A stretch of 41,079 bases of DNA. Source: a virus. Location: the IMG/VR virus record IMGVR_UViG_3300044839_000061, positions 1 to 41,079 of that record; one strand, 5' to 3'. Position 1 is the first letter of the stretch; every line of letters starts with the position of its first letter. Of this stretch, positions 6,426 through 14,308 are shown piece after piece. Made by a program: the position numbers and the translations under genes. Under the pieces are notes generated by a model. The model saw only the letters and a program-made list of their open reading frames with translations, ran no database searches and was not told the origin of the DNA.

Positions 6426-6727
6426 AAACAGAGAATTGCAGAGACTGCGGCGCCGGGATCGTCTGGGCCACCAACAATCAATCGCAGCGGCGCACCATGC
6501 TCGACGTGCGCCCCTGGCCGCCGGAGTCCGCACACGGCAATACGCATCTCGACACCGCACACAATAGCTGCGTCGAGCTGGAGCCGGAGATTCGAGAGAG
6601 CGCCAAGCAGCGTGGCATTGCGCTCCACACCAATCACTTTGAAACCTGCCCGGCGCGCGAGCGCGTGCCGCGCTATCTGAAAACGTTCGGAGAAGAGGAG
6701 AAGGGAATTTATGAGCACGCAAATTAA
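6422..6727 (+). CDS. Small zinc-binding phage protein
   Basis: A 101-aa protein with NCRDCGAGIVWATN near the N-terminus and a later HFETCPARERVPR. This Cys-x-x-Cys plus His/Cys pattern is common in small phage proteins around replication genes. It begins in an ATGA overlap with the O-like gene, and its end overlaps the start of the ParB-like fusion by 17 bases. Specific function unknown. Confidence 0.6.
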   Translation: MKTENCRDCGAGIVWATNNQSQRRTMLDVRPWPPESAHGNTHLDTAHNSCVELEPEIRESAKQRGIALHTNHFETCPARERVPRYLKTFGEEEKGIYEHAN

Positions 6728-9146
6728 CGGCACCGCAATCCCTGGGATGCCGCCGGAACTAGCCGAGAAGGGCTGGCAGCTATTTTTGACTGACACAGCC
6801 CGCTTTAAGGCCGTCAATACGAAACTCGGCATTGAAGAAGGGTCTGGTCCCTACCCTGCTGCCGATGAAGCGATCGGCGCCGCACGCGACCTGCAGGTAG
6901 AGATTGAAGAAGAAAAAGCAGTGCGCGAGGAGGCCCAGGAGTCTGCGGGCGAAAACGCCGATCGGCTAGAGGCGGAACACGTCGCGGCAGTGGCCCGCAG
7001 TCGGGAAGAGGCTGGCGGTCACGAATGGAGGAAAACTTCTCTGTTCGGTGAAAGAGGAGGTTTCGACAAGTATCGCTGCGAGCTGTGCGGCGCAACCGCG
7101 AAGCGCTACGGTGTGAGCTGGCCGCCGGTCCCCGACGGCAAGTCCGCGTTTGCGTGCCCCAAAGCAGCGAGGTCAGGCAAGTCAGAGGTAACCGAGCCCA
7201 TTCTACCTGTCGACCTAGTAGCGGCCGGATGGACAATCGAGTGGAGCAAATCAAGCGAGGGTGTCGAGTGGCAGCTCTCAAACGAAACGCTGGACCTTGA
7301 AACAGAGTGGCATGAGAAATCTGCGGATGCCTTTGCTCAGGCTCAAGAACTTACCCGCGCGGCTGAAGCCAATCGTGCCGAGAACGGCTCGCTGACACCC
7401 GAAGACATGCTCGTCAGTGGCTGGCACCTGGTGTTTGATAAGGACCCGAACTGTAAGTTGCCCTACACCGCGAAGAGTGATCTCCTCGGATTAGTGACGC
7501 CAACCTATCGCTACGCGCCTGACGCGTTGGCCCGCGCGCGCGAGCTGGAAGCCGAACACGACGCAGCCGCGGAAGCAAAAGCCAATGCCACGATCGAAGA
7601 GGCGAAACAATCAGAGGGCGCCGCTCGAGCCGCGGCGGTGCACAACGCAATCATCGACGCCGAGCGACCAGTGCCGCCGCGCGAGACCCGTCAACCTCGC
7701 CCGACCGTGCTCAAGCTAATCCCGACCGCTTCAATCAATCCGGAAGTGGCGCTCTCGATGCGCGCCGCCGGTCTCGACCTGCTGAAGGTTGCCGAGTACA
7801 AGGAAGCCCGGCTCGACGGCGCGAAGTTTCCCCCAGTCGATGTCTTCCACGATTCCGAGACGGGCGAGAATCATCTCGCCGGCGGCGCGCACCGGCACGC
7901 CTCGGCCGGGCTCGAGATATTCGCAAACGTTCACGACGGCACGAAGCGCGACGCCATCATCTTTGCCGCCACCGAGAACGCGACGCACGGCCTGCCGCGC
8001 ACGAACGAAGACAAGCGCCTGGCGGTCACGGCCCTGCTCACCGACGAGGAGTGGGTCGTCAACGCCGATATGGTCATCGCGAAGCATGCCGGTGTGACGC
8101 AGCCCTTCGTCGGTAGCGTGCGCAGCGACCTGGAACTTAAAAACGTTATAAGTCCCCAACCCCGCCGCCGCGGCACTGACGGCGTGATGCGCGACACGAC
8201 GAAGATTGGCACGCAGCACGAGAAACGAGCAGACGCCGACGCCGCCGGCGAGGCGGACAACCGCCAAACAACGCTCGCCGACATCGGCGTGGACCTGCCG
8301 CCACGTTTCCCGGAAGCGGGGGAAGCGGAAGAGGGGCAAAGGGAAACGGGTCCAGGGGAAGGGGCGCGCGAAGTCACCGTCTGTCGCGTGTGTCAATGCA
8401 CTGACGAATCTCCCTGCGAAGAAGGCTGCTCCTGGGTGCGGCCCGGCGACGACGTGTGTAGCGCCTGTCTCGCAAAGGCGGCCGGTCAGCCGTCAACGGT
8501 CGACGGTCAACCAGGCGCCGAGTTTGGCAGCGAGCCACTCGACATCGTGCAAGTCATGAACCGCCACGCCGGGGTGCTCTATCGCATGCAGCTCGAGGAA
8601 ATGGGCTTCAGTCACGAGGCTATTCTCAAAGCAGTCAGCGAGGGCGCCATCCTGCAACCCGAAACCGGCAAGTTCACCCTTCCGGACCACCAGCCGCAGC
8701 CGAGCGGAGGAGAGCATAGGTCGGAGGACAGAAGTCAGAGGTCGGAAAGCACGGTGAGCACGGCGAGTGGGCCACCGGCAAAACCCAAACAGAAGATCGA
8801 AGAGATCCTGAAGGGGCGGATGCTGACGATCTCGTTTACGTGGATTCCAAAAGTCCCAGGCGCGAGCGTGTCGGTTAAAGCCGGCAAGCCGGAAGACGCC
8901 GAGCGCGGCATGATTCCATCTGACGACATGCCGCGGTTTCCGGAAAGCATCATCGCCATGATTACCCGCCAGCTCAGCGGCGCCAAAGCCCCGCCAGCAG
9001 CGTCGAAGAAACCCGCAGCAGCGCCGAAGAAGAGGCCCTCTGCGGCCCAGGCTGCGCTCAACAAACACAAGGCCCGCAAGGCCGCCGCGAAAAAGAAGCC
9101 GACAAAGAAGCCGGTAAAGAAGGCAGCGAAAGCGAGGAAGCGGTAA
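6711..9146 (+). CDS. Large ParB-like fusion with zinc finger and histone-like tail
   Basis: An 811-aa mosaic. Three degenerate repeats of roughly 60-70 residues fill the first 300 residues (PPELAEKGWQLF, PVDLVAAGWTIE, PEDMLVSGWHLV, each ending in an Ala/Glu-rich helix); a Cys-x-x-Cys segment interrupts the first two. Residues about 325-480 are a ParB/Srx-type domain (FPPVDVF, HLAGGAHRHASA, ENATHGLPRTNEDKR). About 555-590 is a Cys-rich zinc finger. A short beta-rich segment near 695-755 is followed by a Lys/Ala-rich tail like histone H1 or AlgP. ATG 6711 has GAAGGG upstream. It heads the group with ubiquitin-like, E2, JAB and ThiF genes, hence ParB-related as in PRTRC systems. The segment near 700 could be a PRTRC-E-like piece; that is a guess. 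Confidence 0.75.
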   Translation: MSTQINGTAIPGMPPELAEKGWQLFLTDTARFKAVNTKLGIEEGSGPYPAADEAIGAARDLQVEIEEEKAVREEAQESAGENADRLEAEHVAAVARSREEAGGHEWRKTSLFGERGGFDKYRCELCGATAKRYGVSWPPVPDGKSAFACPKAARSGKSEVTEPILPVDLVAAGWTIEWSKSSEGVEWQLSNETLDLETEWHEKSADAFAQAQELTRAAEANRAENGSLTPEDMLVSGWHLVFDKDPNCKLPYTAKSDLLGLVTPTYRYAPDALARARELEAEHDAAAEAKANATIEEAKQSEGAARAAAVHNAIIDAERPVPPRETRQPRPTVLKLIPTASINPEVALSMRAAGLDLLKVAEYKEARLDGAKFPPVDVFHDSETGENHLAGGAHRHASAGLEIFANVHDGTKRDAIIFAATENATHGLPRTNEDKRLAVTALLTDEEWVVNADMVIAKHAGVTQPFVGSVRSDLELKNVISPQPRRRGTDGVMRDTTKIGTQHEKRADADAAGEADNRQTTLADIGVDLPPRFPEAGEAEEGQRETGPGEGAREVTVCRVCQCTDESPCEEGCSWVRPGDDVCSACLAKAAGQPSTVDGQPGAEFGSEPLDIVQVMNRHAGVLYRMQLEEMGFSHEAILKAVSEGAILQPETGKFTLPDHQPQPSGGEHRSEDRSQRSESTVSTASGPPAKPKQKIEEILKGRMLTISFTWIPKVPGASVSVKAGKPEDAERGMIPSDDMPRFPESIIAMITRQLSGAKAPPAASKKPAAAPKKRPSAAQAALNKHKARKAAAKKKPTKKPVKKAAKARKR

Positions 9147-9610
9147 TGGGAGTTATCAAAATCGAAGGCAAGAGCGTCACGCTGGACGACGCCATCATCG
9201 ACGCCGGCATTGCCGCTATCAAAGCCGCGCTGTCAGTCGACTTTCCGGACGTCGAGAATGCCGACATTGAAATCATCGGCTCAAGAGCGCCGGGCGTAGT
9301 GCGGTCGGCGACCGTGGTCAAGCGCGGCACCGGGAAGGGGATGCCCGACCTGGTCGACTTGCGGGGCGTGGCAGGTGGACGCAGGGAAGCGCGAATCGTG
9401 CGAACTCCTTCAGCCGCAATTAAGGCCTTACGTGCAGGGTTGGCCGCGACGAGTGCTGGCGATAACGGGGCGTTGAATATCTGGACGGATGACACAGGCG
9501 CTTATCGCTGCGAGTCAATGAAGTTCATGGTGACCTTGGAATCGAGAGTCTTCAATAAGCAATCGTCGGTTGTGAAGTGGTTCAAGCAATGGTGGGCGAG
9601 AATTCAATGA
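9146..9610 (+). CDS. PRTRC protein C-like (ubiquitin-like) protein
   Basis: A 154-aa protein. The first 65 residues (IKIEGKSVTLDD, AALSVDFPDVENADIEI, VVKRGTGKG) follow the small PRTRC protein C pattern, which ends P-E-L-x-N-A and later R-x-x-G-T-K-G and has been considered ubiquitin-like. After this come DLRGVAGG (Gly-Gly at 77-78) and a C-terminal extension not seen in the short family members as I recall them. The extension has alpha/beta character (NIWTDDTGAYRCESMKF). It starts at the A of the preceding TAATG overlap. Inference: a modifier protein of the cassette, perhaps processed by the JAB peptidase. The family call rests on a short motif. Confidence 0.5.
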   Translation: MGVIKIEGKSVTLDDAIIDAGIAAIKAALSVDFPDVENADIEIIGSRAPGVVRSATVVKRGTGKGMPDLVDLRGVAGGRREARIVRTPSAAIKALRAGLAATSAGDNGALNIWTDDTGAYRCESMKFMVTLESRVFNKQSSVVKWFKQWWARIQ

Positions 9611-9864
9611 ACGCGCAACGTGCGGTGATCGATTCGCTGCTCGCGGCTCCGGAGTATGTCAACCCGGCGATCGCGCTGGCGCTCGAGTGCATGGCAGACG
9701 AGACGCGCGGGGACCAGGAAGGAATCGAACGCGCGATTCGCTCCGGTGCCATGGAGCGCGCCATTGCCGACGGCGAACGCGAGGGCACGGCGGTTATCAA
9801 GTCGCTGCTGTCATGCAGCGAAGCGCCACCGGTGGCCAGCAGGAAAGTGCCGGCCGGATTCTGA
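9607..9864 (+). CDS. Small helical protein in the PRTRC-like cassette
   Basis: An 85-aa, mostly helical protein (MNAQRAVIDSLLAAPEYVN, EGIERAIRSGAMERAI). The ATG at 9607 overlaps the previous stop (ATGA). No family recognised. Its tight coupling suggests that it belongs to the ubiquitin-like cassette or the early operon. Confidence 0.5.
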   Translation: MNAQRAVIDSLLAAPEYVNPAIALALECMADETRGDQEGIERAIRSGAMERAIADGEREGTAVIKSLLSCSEAPPVASRKVPAGF

Positions 9865-9866
9865 AG

Positions 9867-10877
9867 ATGCAGCAATCAGCAAACAGCAATCAGCCAGCTT
9901 TACCGTTCGAGCGCGCGTTGCTCTATCTCGCGTCGCGAGCCCGGGCGCGCACACCGCTCGGCGCCGGCGAGTACCTCGTTTGCCTGCGCCATCACGCGCG
10001 CGAGAATTACGACAAGCGTCTGACCGTCGCCGTCGACTGCCTCTCCATCTATCGCCAGGCGTTTCCCGAACAGTATGCGCGCTCGACGGCGCCGGCCTTC
10101 TCCGTGCAGCGCGAGCATGAGTTTTATAAGCTGGTCCATACGCAGTGTTTTCCCTTAGTGGTCGACGAGCAAACGGACCTGCTCACTTATCTCGAGCGCG
10201 AGCCGCGCTTCTTTCTGCCATTCATTCCGGTGCGCGGGCTGCAGCGTTACGAGTGGCTGCCCGGAGCGTTCGACTACTCGGAAATCGACGTGCCCTATCA
10301 GCTCGCGTTGCTACTGTCAGCGATATTGCCCGACGAAATCGGCAAAACCGAGGGGCCGATTACCGTGGGCGGCCTGACGTTTCCCGCCGACTTCCCGCGC
10401 CCGGCGCTGCCGCTCGGCGGACTCGGCTGGTCGCTCTTCGTGCACGCGCTAAAAACCGAGGACAGTCCGCTCGCCTATCTGCCGGCCGCGTTTGAGCTCA
10501 TCACTTACAAAACCGGAAACACCTGGCTCGACATGCCGCGCCAGGTTAGCTATCTCGGCCACGCCTGGTCGCCGGAGCGCGTGGCCGAGTTAGCCGTGAT
10601 GCGCGCGAAGGCTGACCAGTACGACATCGCCATGCGCAAGCTCCATAACTGGCTGCGAGAGGACCTACCAACGCGTCTGACGCGCGCGGTAACGCTCTGG
10701 AACACCGCGAGCGCGCGGGAAGCTGAGTGGGGCTATGAGGGTCTCACCGGCGACGAGTTCATGGAAGCGGCCGTCGGCCGAGGGCTGGGTGTGCCGATGC
10801 CTAATCAGATGATGGCTTTGCCGCCGGGCGAATTGGACCGCCTATGGGCGGGAAACGAAAGGGAATTATATACTTGA
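9867..10877 (+). CDS. Unknown 336-aa protein in the PRTRC-like cassette
   Basis: Starts MQQSANSNQPALPFERALLYLASRA; the first residues are encoded by a CAGCAATCAGC-type repeat. The body is soluble, mixed alpha/beta and rich in aromatic residues, with no signal peptide or clear catalytic motif. The ATG at 9867 is two bases after the previous stop; the open frame extends upstream but there reads as Arg-rich nonsense. The gene ends inside a 15-bp inverted repeat. Its place between the ubiquitin-like and E2-like genes suggests an accessory or substrate, but nothing in the sequence shows this. Confidence 0.6.
   Translation: MQQSANSNQPALPFERALLYLASRARARTPLGAGEYLVCLRHHARENYDKRLTVAVDCLSIYRQAFPEQYARSTAPAFSVQREHEFYKLVHTQCFPLVVDEQTDLLTYLEREPRFFLPFIPVRGLQRYEWLPGAFDYSEIDVPYQLALLLSAILPDEIGKTEGPITVGGLTFPADFPRPALPLGGLGWSLFVHALKTEDSPLAYLPAAFELITYKTGNTWLDMPRQVSYLGHAWSPERVAELAVMRAKADQYDIAMRKLHNWLREDLPTRLTRAVTLWNTASAREAEWGYEGLTGDEFMEAAVGRGLGVPMPNQMMALPPGELDRLWAGNERELYT
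9869..9895 (+). repeat. CAGCAATCAGC-type degenerate repeat
   Basis: Near-tandem copies of GCAATCAGCAAACA. A related pair, AGCAATCGGCAA twice, lies at 14276-14302 after the VRR-NUC gene. Here it codes for the start of the 336-aa protein. Confidence 0.65.
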
Positions 10878-10910
10878 CTGCCTAAAGTATATAATTCCCA
10901 AACGAAAGGG
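10853..10910 (+). other. Perfect 15-bp inverted repeat flanked by 11-bp direct repeats
   Basis: GGGAATTATATACTT (10861-10875) and its exact complement (10885-10899) are separated by nine bases. AAACGAAAGGG occurs on both sides (10853-10863 and 10900-10910). The stem covers the last codons of the upstream gene. There is no T-run, so it is not a standard terminator. It could be an operator, an RNA processing site or a tiny insertion with target duplication. The second AAACGAAAGGGG also serves as ribosome site for the E2-like gene. Confidence 0.7.
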
Positions 10911-10919
10911 GACAATTGG

Positions 10920-11714
10920 ATGCCTAACGAAGACGTGTTGTCAGAGCTGACGAGATTGATGGCGCACACGACTGCAATTCACGCGGAAGTCGAGAACCCG
11001 CGGCTGGAGTTTCGCGACGGGCAGTTTTTCTTTCGCATGACAAACCTCGAGGGTGGCGTGACGGAGCGTTATGTTTCCGACGCGGCCGTGCGCGAAGCCT
11101 TCTCCAAAATCCCGATCGACAGCGGCTGGCTGCGTCCGGAGATTGCGCGCTGGGGCGACGGCAAGCATGGCGAGTGGGCCGTGGCGTTCTTCCCGCCGGC
11201 AGTGCACGAGTTGGAAGTGAGTTTCGACCTCGAGCCAGAGGACCATGAGCGCGACCGCGAGGCGGGCAGAATGTCGAGTGAGGACAGCCGCAAGCTCCTG
11301 CGACTGAAAGTGCCGCTGCCGGGTCTCGTCTTCTTCGGGATGGGCACTAGCTATTTTGTGTTTGCGGTGAAGACCGAACAGCTCGATCCGTTTCAGGAAA
11401 TCTTTCGCGCGCCGCTGCCGAATGTTTACACCGACGGCAAAGTTTGCTGGGGCCTGGTTAAGCCGCCGCTGCCGAATGCTCGCTCGATCTTCACCGCGTG
11501 GGACCTCTTCATTAGGTCCACTTTCAACAATCACCTGGCCAGTGGGAAGTCGAAGATGCACAGCATTGACGTGCGCGTCATGCTGAGAGTCGCCGCGGGA
11601 ATGATGCCGGTGCCGTTTCCTGTCGACGATCTGGTCCGGCAAGTTGCAAACGTTGGTGTGACTCTCGACAAGGCGCTGCGCGACTTTATGGAAACGGGAG
11701 CAATGGCGGAATGA
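10920..11714 (+). CDS. E2-like protein (Prok-E2_D / PRTRC protein B)
   Basis: A 264-aa protein. The core at about 130-215 (LPGLVFFGMG, YFVFAVK, FRAPLPNVYTDGKVCWGL, then SIFTAWDLFIRSTFNNHLASG) matches the Prok-E2_D/PRTRC-B pattern, in which the Cys of GxVCxG is the proposed ubiquitin-conjugating-type active site; here it is Cys176. In a conjugation pathway E2 takes the modifier from E1. The ATG at 10920 follows GAAAGGGG. Its stop TGA overlaps the ATG of the JAB gene. The presence of ThiF, JAB and ubiquitin-like genes nearby strongly supports the assignment. Confidence 0.8.
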   Translation: MPNEDVLSELTRLMAHTTAIHAEVENPRLEFRDGQFFFRMTNLEGGVTERYVSDAAVREAFSKIPIDSGWLRPEIARWGDGKHGEWAVAFFPPAVHELEVSFDLEPEDHERDREAGRMSSEDSRKLLRLKVPLPGLVFFGMGTSYFVFAVKTEQLDPFQEIFRAPLPNVYTDGKVCWGLVKPPLPNARSIFTAWDLFIRSTFNNHLASGKSKMHSIDVRVMLRVAAGMMPVPFPVDDLVRQVANVGVTLDKALRDFMETGAMAE

Positions 11715-12454
11715 TAGGTCAGAGGTCAGAAGTCAGAGGTCAGATGACAGAGTCCGTCGCCACTACTGTCGGCCGCTTCGTTGAACACCACCTCGCCAAG
11801 CGCGGCGCTCAGCTCCCGCCCGTCGACGAGTCGCTGCTGCTCGATTACGTCATTGGCAACAACGGATTATTCGCGCGCGGCCGGCGCCCAGGACTGGAAG
11901 CTTGCATCCCGATCGCGCACGCGCGCGTGCGCGGCCTCCGCGGTGTCGAGCCTTATGTGCAGTGGGGATATCCGAAAGTGCCGGCGAGTGTGCTCGCTCT
12001 GATATTCCATATCTCCCAGACGATCGCGAAGAAGGAACCGCGCGAGACGCTGTTTCATCTCTCGTTTGGCCCGGCCGCTACTGCAGGCGGAACCGACCAG
12101 ATCCCGTGCACCGGTCACGTGTGTTGCGCGGCGGGCTGGCACCTGGAGTTTCCCAAACAACAGGGGACGGACCAACACGTCGAGGCGCTGGAAAAGGGCG
12201 CGGGCACTTCTGAAGAGCGCGCGGTGATCGAAGTGCACAGCCACCATGAAATGGATCCGGTGTTTAGCGCCACCGACGACGCCGACGAGGGTACGATGAG
12301 CTTCCGGATCTATGGCGTCATCGGGAACATTTTTACCAACCCGTCAATCCGTGTGCGCGTCGGGTTGTTTGGATACTTCTACGAATGCTCGGCAAGCGAG
12401 TTTTTCGAAATGCCGGAGGGCGTGAGTGATTGCTGTGAAAGGAAGTCAGGATAA
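11711..12454 (+). CDS. JAB/JAMM metallopeptidase (PRTRC protein A-like)
   Basis: A protein of 247 aa, or 236 aa if translation starts at the second ATG (11744). It contains HSHHEMDPVFSATD at 176-189, an exact His-x-His-x7-Ser-x2-Asp JAMM motif for zinc and catalysis. JAB enzymes cleave after ubiquitin-like modifiers or mature their precursors. Segments before and after (VIEV; FRIYGVIGN; IRVRVGLFGYF) fit the JAB strands. The first 11 residues (GQRSEVRGQ) come from a GTCAGAGG repeat inserted at the junction with the E2-like gene, so the ancestral start is probably 11744. The general-base Glu upstream is not assigned. Confidence 0.78.
   Translation: MIGQRSEVRGQMTESVATTVGRFVEHHLAKRGAQLPPVDESLLLDYVIGNNGLFARGRRPGLEACIPIAHARVRGLRGVEPYVQWGYPKVPASVLALIFHISQTIAKKEPRETLFHLSFGPAATAGGTDQIPCTGHVCCAAGWHLEFPKQQGTDQHVEALEKGAGTSEERAVIEVHSHHEMDPVFSATDDADEGTMSFRIYGVIGNIFTNPSIRVRVGLFGYFYECSASEFFEMPEGVSDCCERKSG
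11718..11750 (+). repeat. GTCAGAGGTCAGA-type degenerate repeat at a gene junction
   Basis: Four near-copies of GTCAGAGG/GTCAGAAG sit exactly between the E2-like stop and the likely original JAB start, adding an in-frame N-terminal extension to the JAB protein. Confidence 0.85.
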
Positions 12455-12946
12455 ATGACCGAACCATCAGGAACAATTGCGCACGCCGTTGCTATGACGT
12501 CGGACCAGAATAAGTTACCCAGGGAATCTGCCCTGCTGACGCTGGCGTGGATTCACTATTGCGGTGGCGACTACAACCAGCCGCTTGCTCCGGACTTCAT
12601 CGAAAAATTTAGAGCGTCGGTGGATAGCGTTGCCGGCGACTTTGCCGCAGTGCTCAAGGAGACGGGCGCCCTACAAGATGAAGAGCAAATCTCCGTTCCG
12701 CTCGCGGTCAAAAAGGACGACGTTGAGAACTTCGTGATCGAGATCGTTAACCGCCTGGGACTCCACCCCGCGGTTGCGATGCAGTTTCTCGGTGTTATTG
12801 CCTACGCCGATGGAAACCTAAAGAAACAACTACACCTTCCAACTCTCGCTGCCCACATGGGCAAGGAAGCCGCGAGATACGGCTATCAGGTTGACCTTCA
12901 AAAGGTCGAAGACGTTCCACTTAACATCACGGGAGCCGTTCAATGA
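12455..12946 (+). CDS. Unknown 163-aa protein in the PRTRC-like cassette
   Basis: A mostly helical protein (SALLTLAWIHYCGGDYNQP; DDVENFVIEIVNRLGLHPAVAMQFLGVI) placed between JAB and ThiF. It starts directly after the JAB stop (TAAATG) and ends in an ATGA overlap with the ThiF gene, so translation is probably coupled. No family recognised. A role as cassette partner or target is possible but unsupported by sequence. Confidence 0.6.
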   Translation: MTEPSGTIAHAVAMTSDQNKLPRESALLTLAWIHYCGGDYNQPLAPDFIEKFRASVDSVAGDFAAVLKETGALQDEEQISVPLAVKKDDVENFVIEIVNRLGLHPAVAMQFLGVIAYADGNLKKQLHLPTLAAHMGKEAARYGYQVDLQKVEDVPLNITGAVQ

Positions 12947-13896
12947 GCAAACGAAACAAACGGCGTCATTCGCCATTCCAGCCACCGAAACCGAAACCCG
13001 AAATCGGGCCTAACCCGCCGTCGCTGAATCTCGACTTCATGAATGCGGCCACCGTCGTCGTGCCGGACTGGTCGAGCGTGCAATTCATTCTCGCCGGCTG
13101 CGGCGGCATCGGCGGTTACGTCGCGCCACACCTGGGCCGGCTGATGCGCGTCCTCTACGACAACGGCAAGGCCGCGCAGCTGACGCTCGTTGACCCGGAC
13201 ATCGTTGAAGAGAAGAACATCGGGCGCCAGAATTTCTGCGACGCCGAGATTGGCCAGCCGAAAGCGCTTGCCCTCGCGCGCCGCTACGCCCCGGCCTGGG
13301 GACTTAACACCGCCGTCTTCCAGAGCGAGTTTGACGAGAGCCACATGTTTGGCGGCAGCGACCTGATTGTCGTCATCGGCTGCGTCGATAACGCCCGGGC
13401 CCGCGCCACGTTGAACGACACCCTCGGGCACAATCCGGAAGAGCTCAGCATGGGAATGCCGCGGGTCTGGTGGCTCGATTGCGGCAACCTGAAAGACACG
13501 GGCCGGGTAATGCTCGGCTCGGCTTTGACCGTGGACCAGTGCGAGGGCGCCTTCGTCGCGCCCGGCAAAGTAGCCGCGCTGCCGTCGCCGGTGCTGCAGT
13601 ATCCCTCGCTGCTGATACCCGGGCGCGACGAAGTGCAAGACCGCGAGATGTCGTGCGCGGAGCTGCAGGCTGCGAACCTGCAATCGCTCAACATCAATCC
13701 GGCCGTCGCCTGGATGGCCAACAACATGCTCACGCGCTTGCTCGTCACTAACGACCTGAAGGTTTACCAGTCGGTCGCGAACCTGGCTTCCGTAACCGTG
13801 AAGTCTTTCTATTGCACACCGGAAGAGATTGCGCGCGAGCTCGGCCGCTCGGTGGAGTTTGTTACCGGCTACGAACGCACGGAGGCGGCAGCATGA
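12943..13896 (+). CDS. E1-like ThiF-family adenylyltransferase (PRTRC ThiF)
   Basis: A 317-aa protein with a Rossmann-type ATP site at about 49-58 (ILAGCGGIGG), LVDPDIVEEKNIGRQNF (acidic residues and the Asn-x-x-Arg that contact ATP and the modifier tail), and VVIGCVDNARARATL. ThiF/E1 enzymes adenylate the C-terminus of ubiquitin-like proteins. Later segments, WWLDCGNLKDTGRVMLG and LNINPAVAWMANNML, also fit the PRTRC ThiF type as I recall it. The catalytic Cys is not certain; Cys147 and Cys170 are candidates. It ends in an ATGA overlap with the VRR-NUC gene. Confidence 0.85.
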   Translation: MSKRNKRRHSPFQPPKPKPEIGPNPPSLNLDFMNAATVVVPDWSSVQFILAGCGGIGGYVAPHLGRLMRVLYDNGKAAQLTLVDPDIVEEKNIGRQNFCDAEIGQPKALALARRYAPAWGLNTAVFQSEFDESHMFGGSDLIVVIGCVDNARARATLNDTLGHNPEELSMGMPRVWWLDCGNLKDTGRVMLGSALTVDQCEGAFVAPGKVAALPSPVLQYPSLLIPGRDEVQDREMSCAELQAANLQSLNINPAVAWMANNMLTRLLVTNDLKVYQSVANLASVTVKSFYCTPEEIARELGRSVEFVTGYERTEAAA

Positions 13897-14267
13897 GCAC
13901 ACCAGAGGCCCGGCGGTCGGAGGTCAACGATCGCGCGGCCGCCACGCTCCTCAAGATTACCGAGGAAGAACTCGGCGAGTGCGTGCGCAGCGCCTGCAAC
14001 GCGCTCGGCTGGCGGTTTCTCTGGCTGCGGCATCTCAGTAACTCTGCCGAAGGAATTCTCGACCTGCAACTAATTCCGCTGCGCCACCAGGACCGGCGCC
14101 ACACGCTGCATCGCGAGCTGAAGGGTTACGACCGAAACGGCCGGCTCGGCAAGCTGACGTCGGAACAGGCGGAAACGATCCATGCGCTCAATGCCGCCGG
14201 CGACGACGCGCGCAAGTGGGATCCGGGCGATTGGACCAGCGGCCAGATACTCGAGGAACTGAAGTAG
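13893..14267 (+). CDS. VRR-NUC-type nuclease
   Basis: A 124-aa protein of the small phage VRR-NUC (PD-(D/E)xK) kind. Seen: GILDLQLIPL (Asp), HRELKGYDR (Glu-x-Lys), LTSEQAETI (Gln of the typical helix), then a W-x-P/S-Q-I-L ending. Such enzymes are often DNA-structure nucleases such as Holliday-junction resolvases that help packaging or recombination. The ATG at 13893 has GGAGG about eight bases upstream and overlaps the ThiF stop. Confidence 0.75.
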   Translation: MSTPEARRSEVNDRAAATLLKITEEELGECVRSACNALGWRFLWLRHLSNSAEGILDLQLIPLRHQDRRHTLHRELKGYDRNGRLGKLTSEQAETIHALNAAGDDARKWDPGDWTSGQILEELK

Positions 14268-14308
14268 AAAAAAATAGCAATCGGCAAGCAAGCAATCGGC
14301 AATTCTTT

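Noticed and set aside
12940-13902. Long open frame on the minus strand opposite the ThiF gene
   Set aside because: It mirrors a GC-rich gene whose plus-strand product has clear E1 motifs; the antisense product is Arg/Val-rich and has no recognisable motif.
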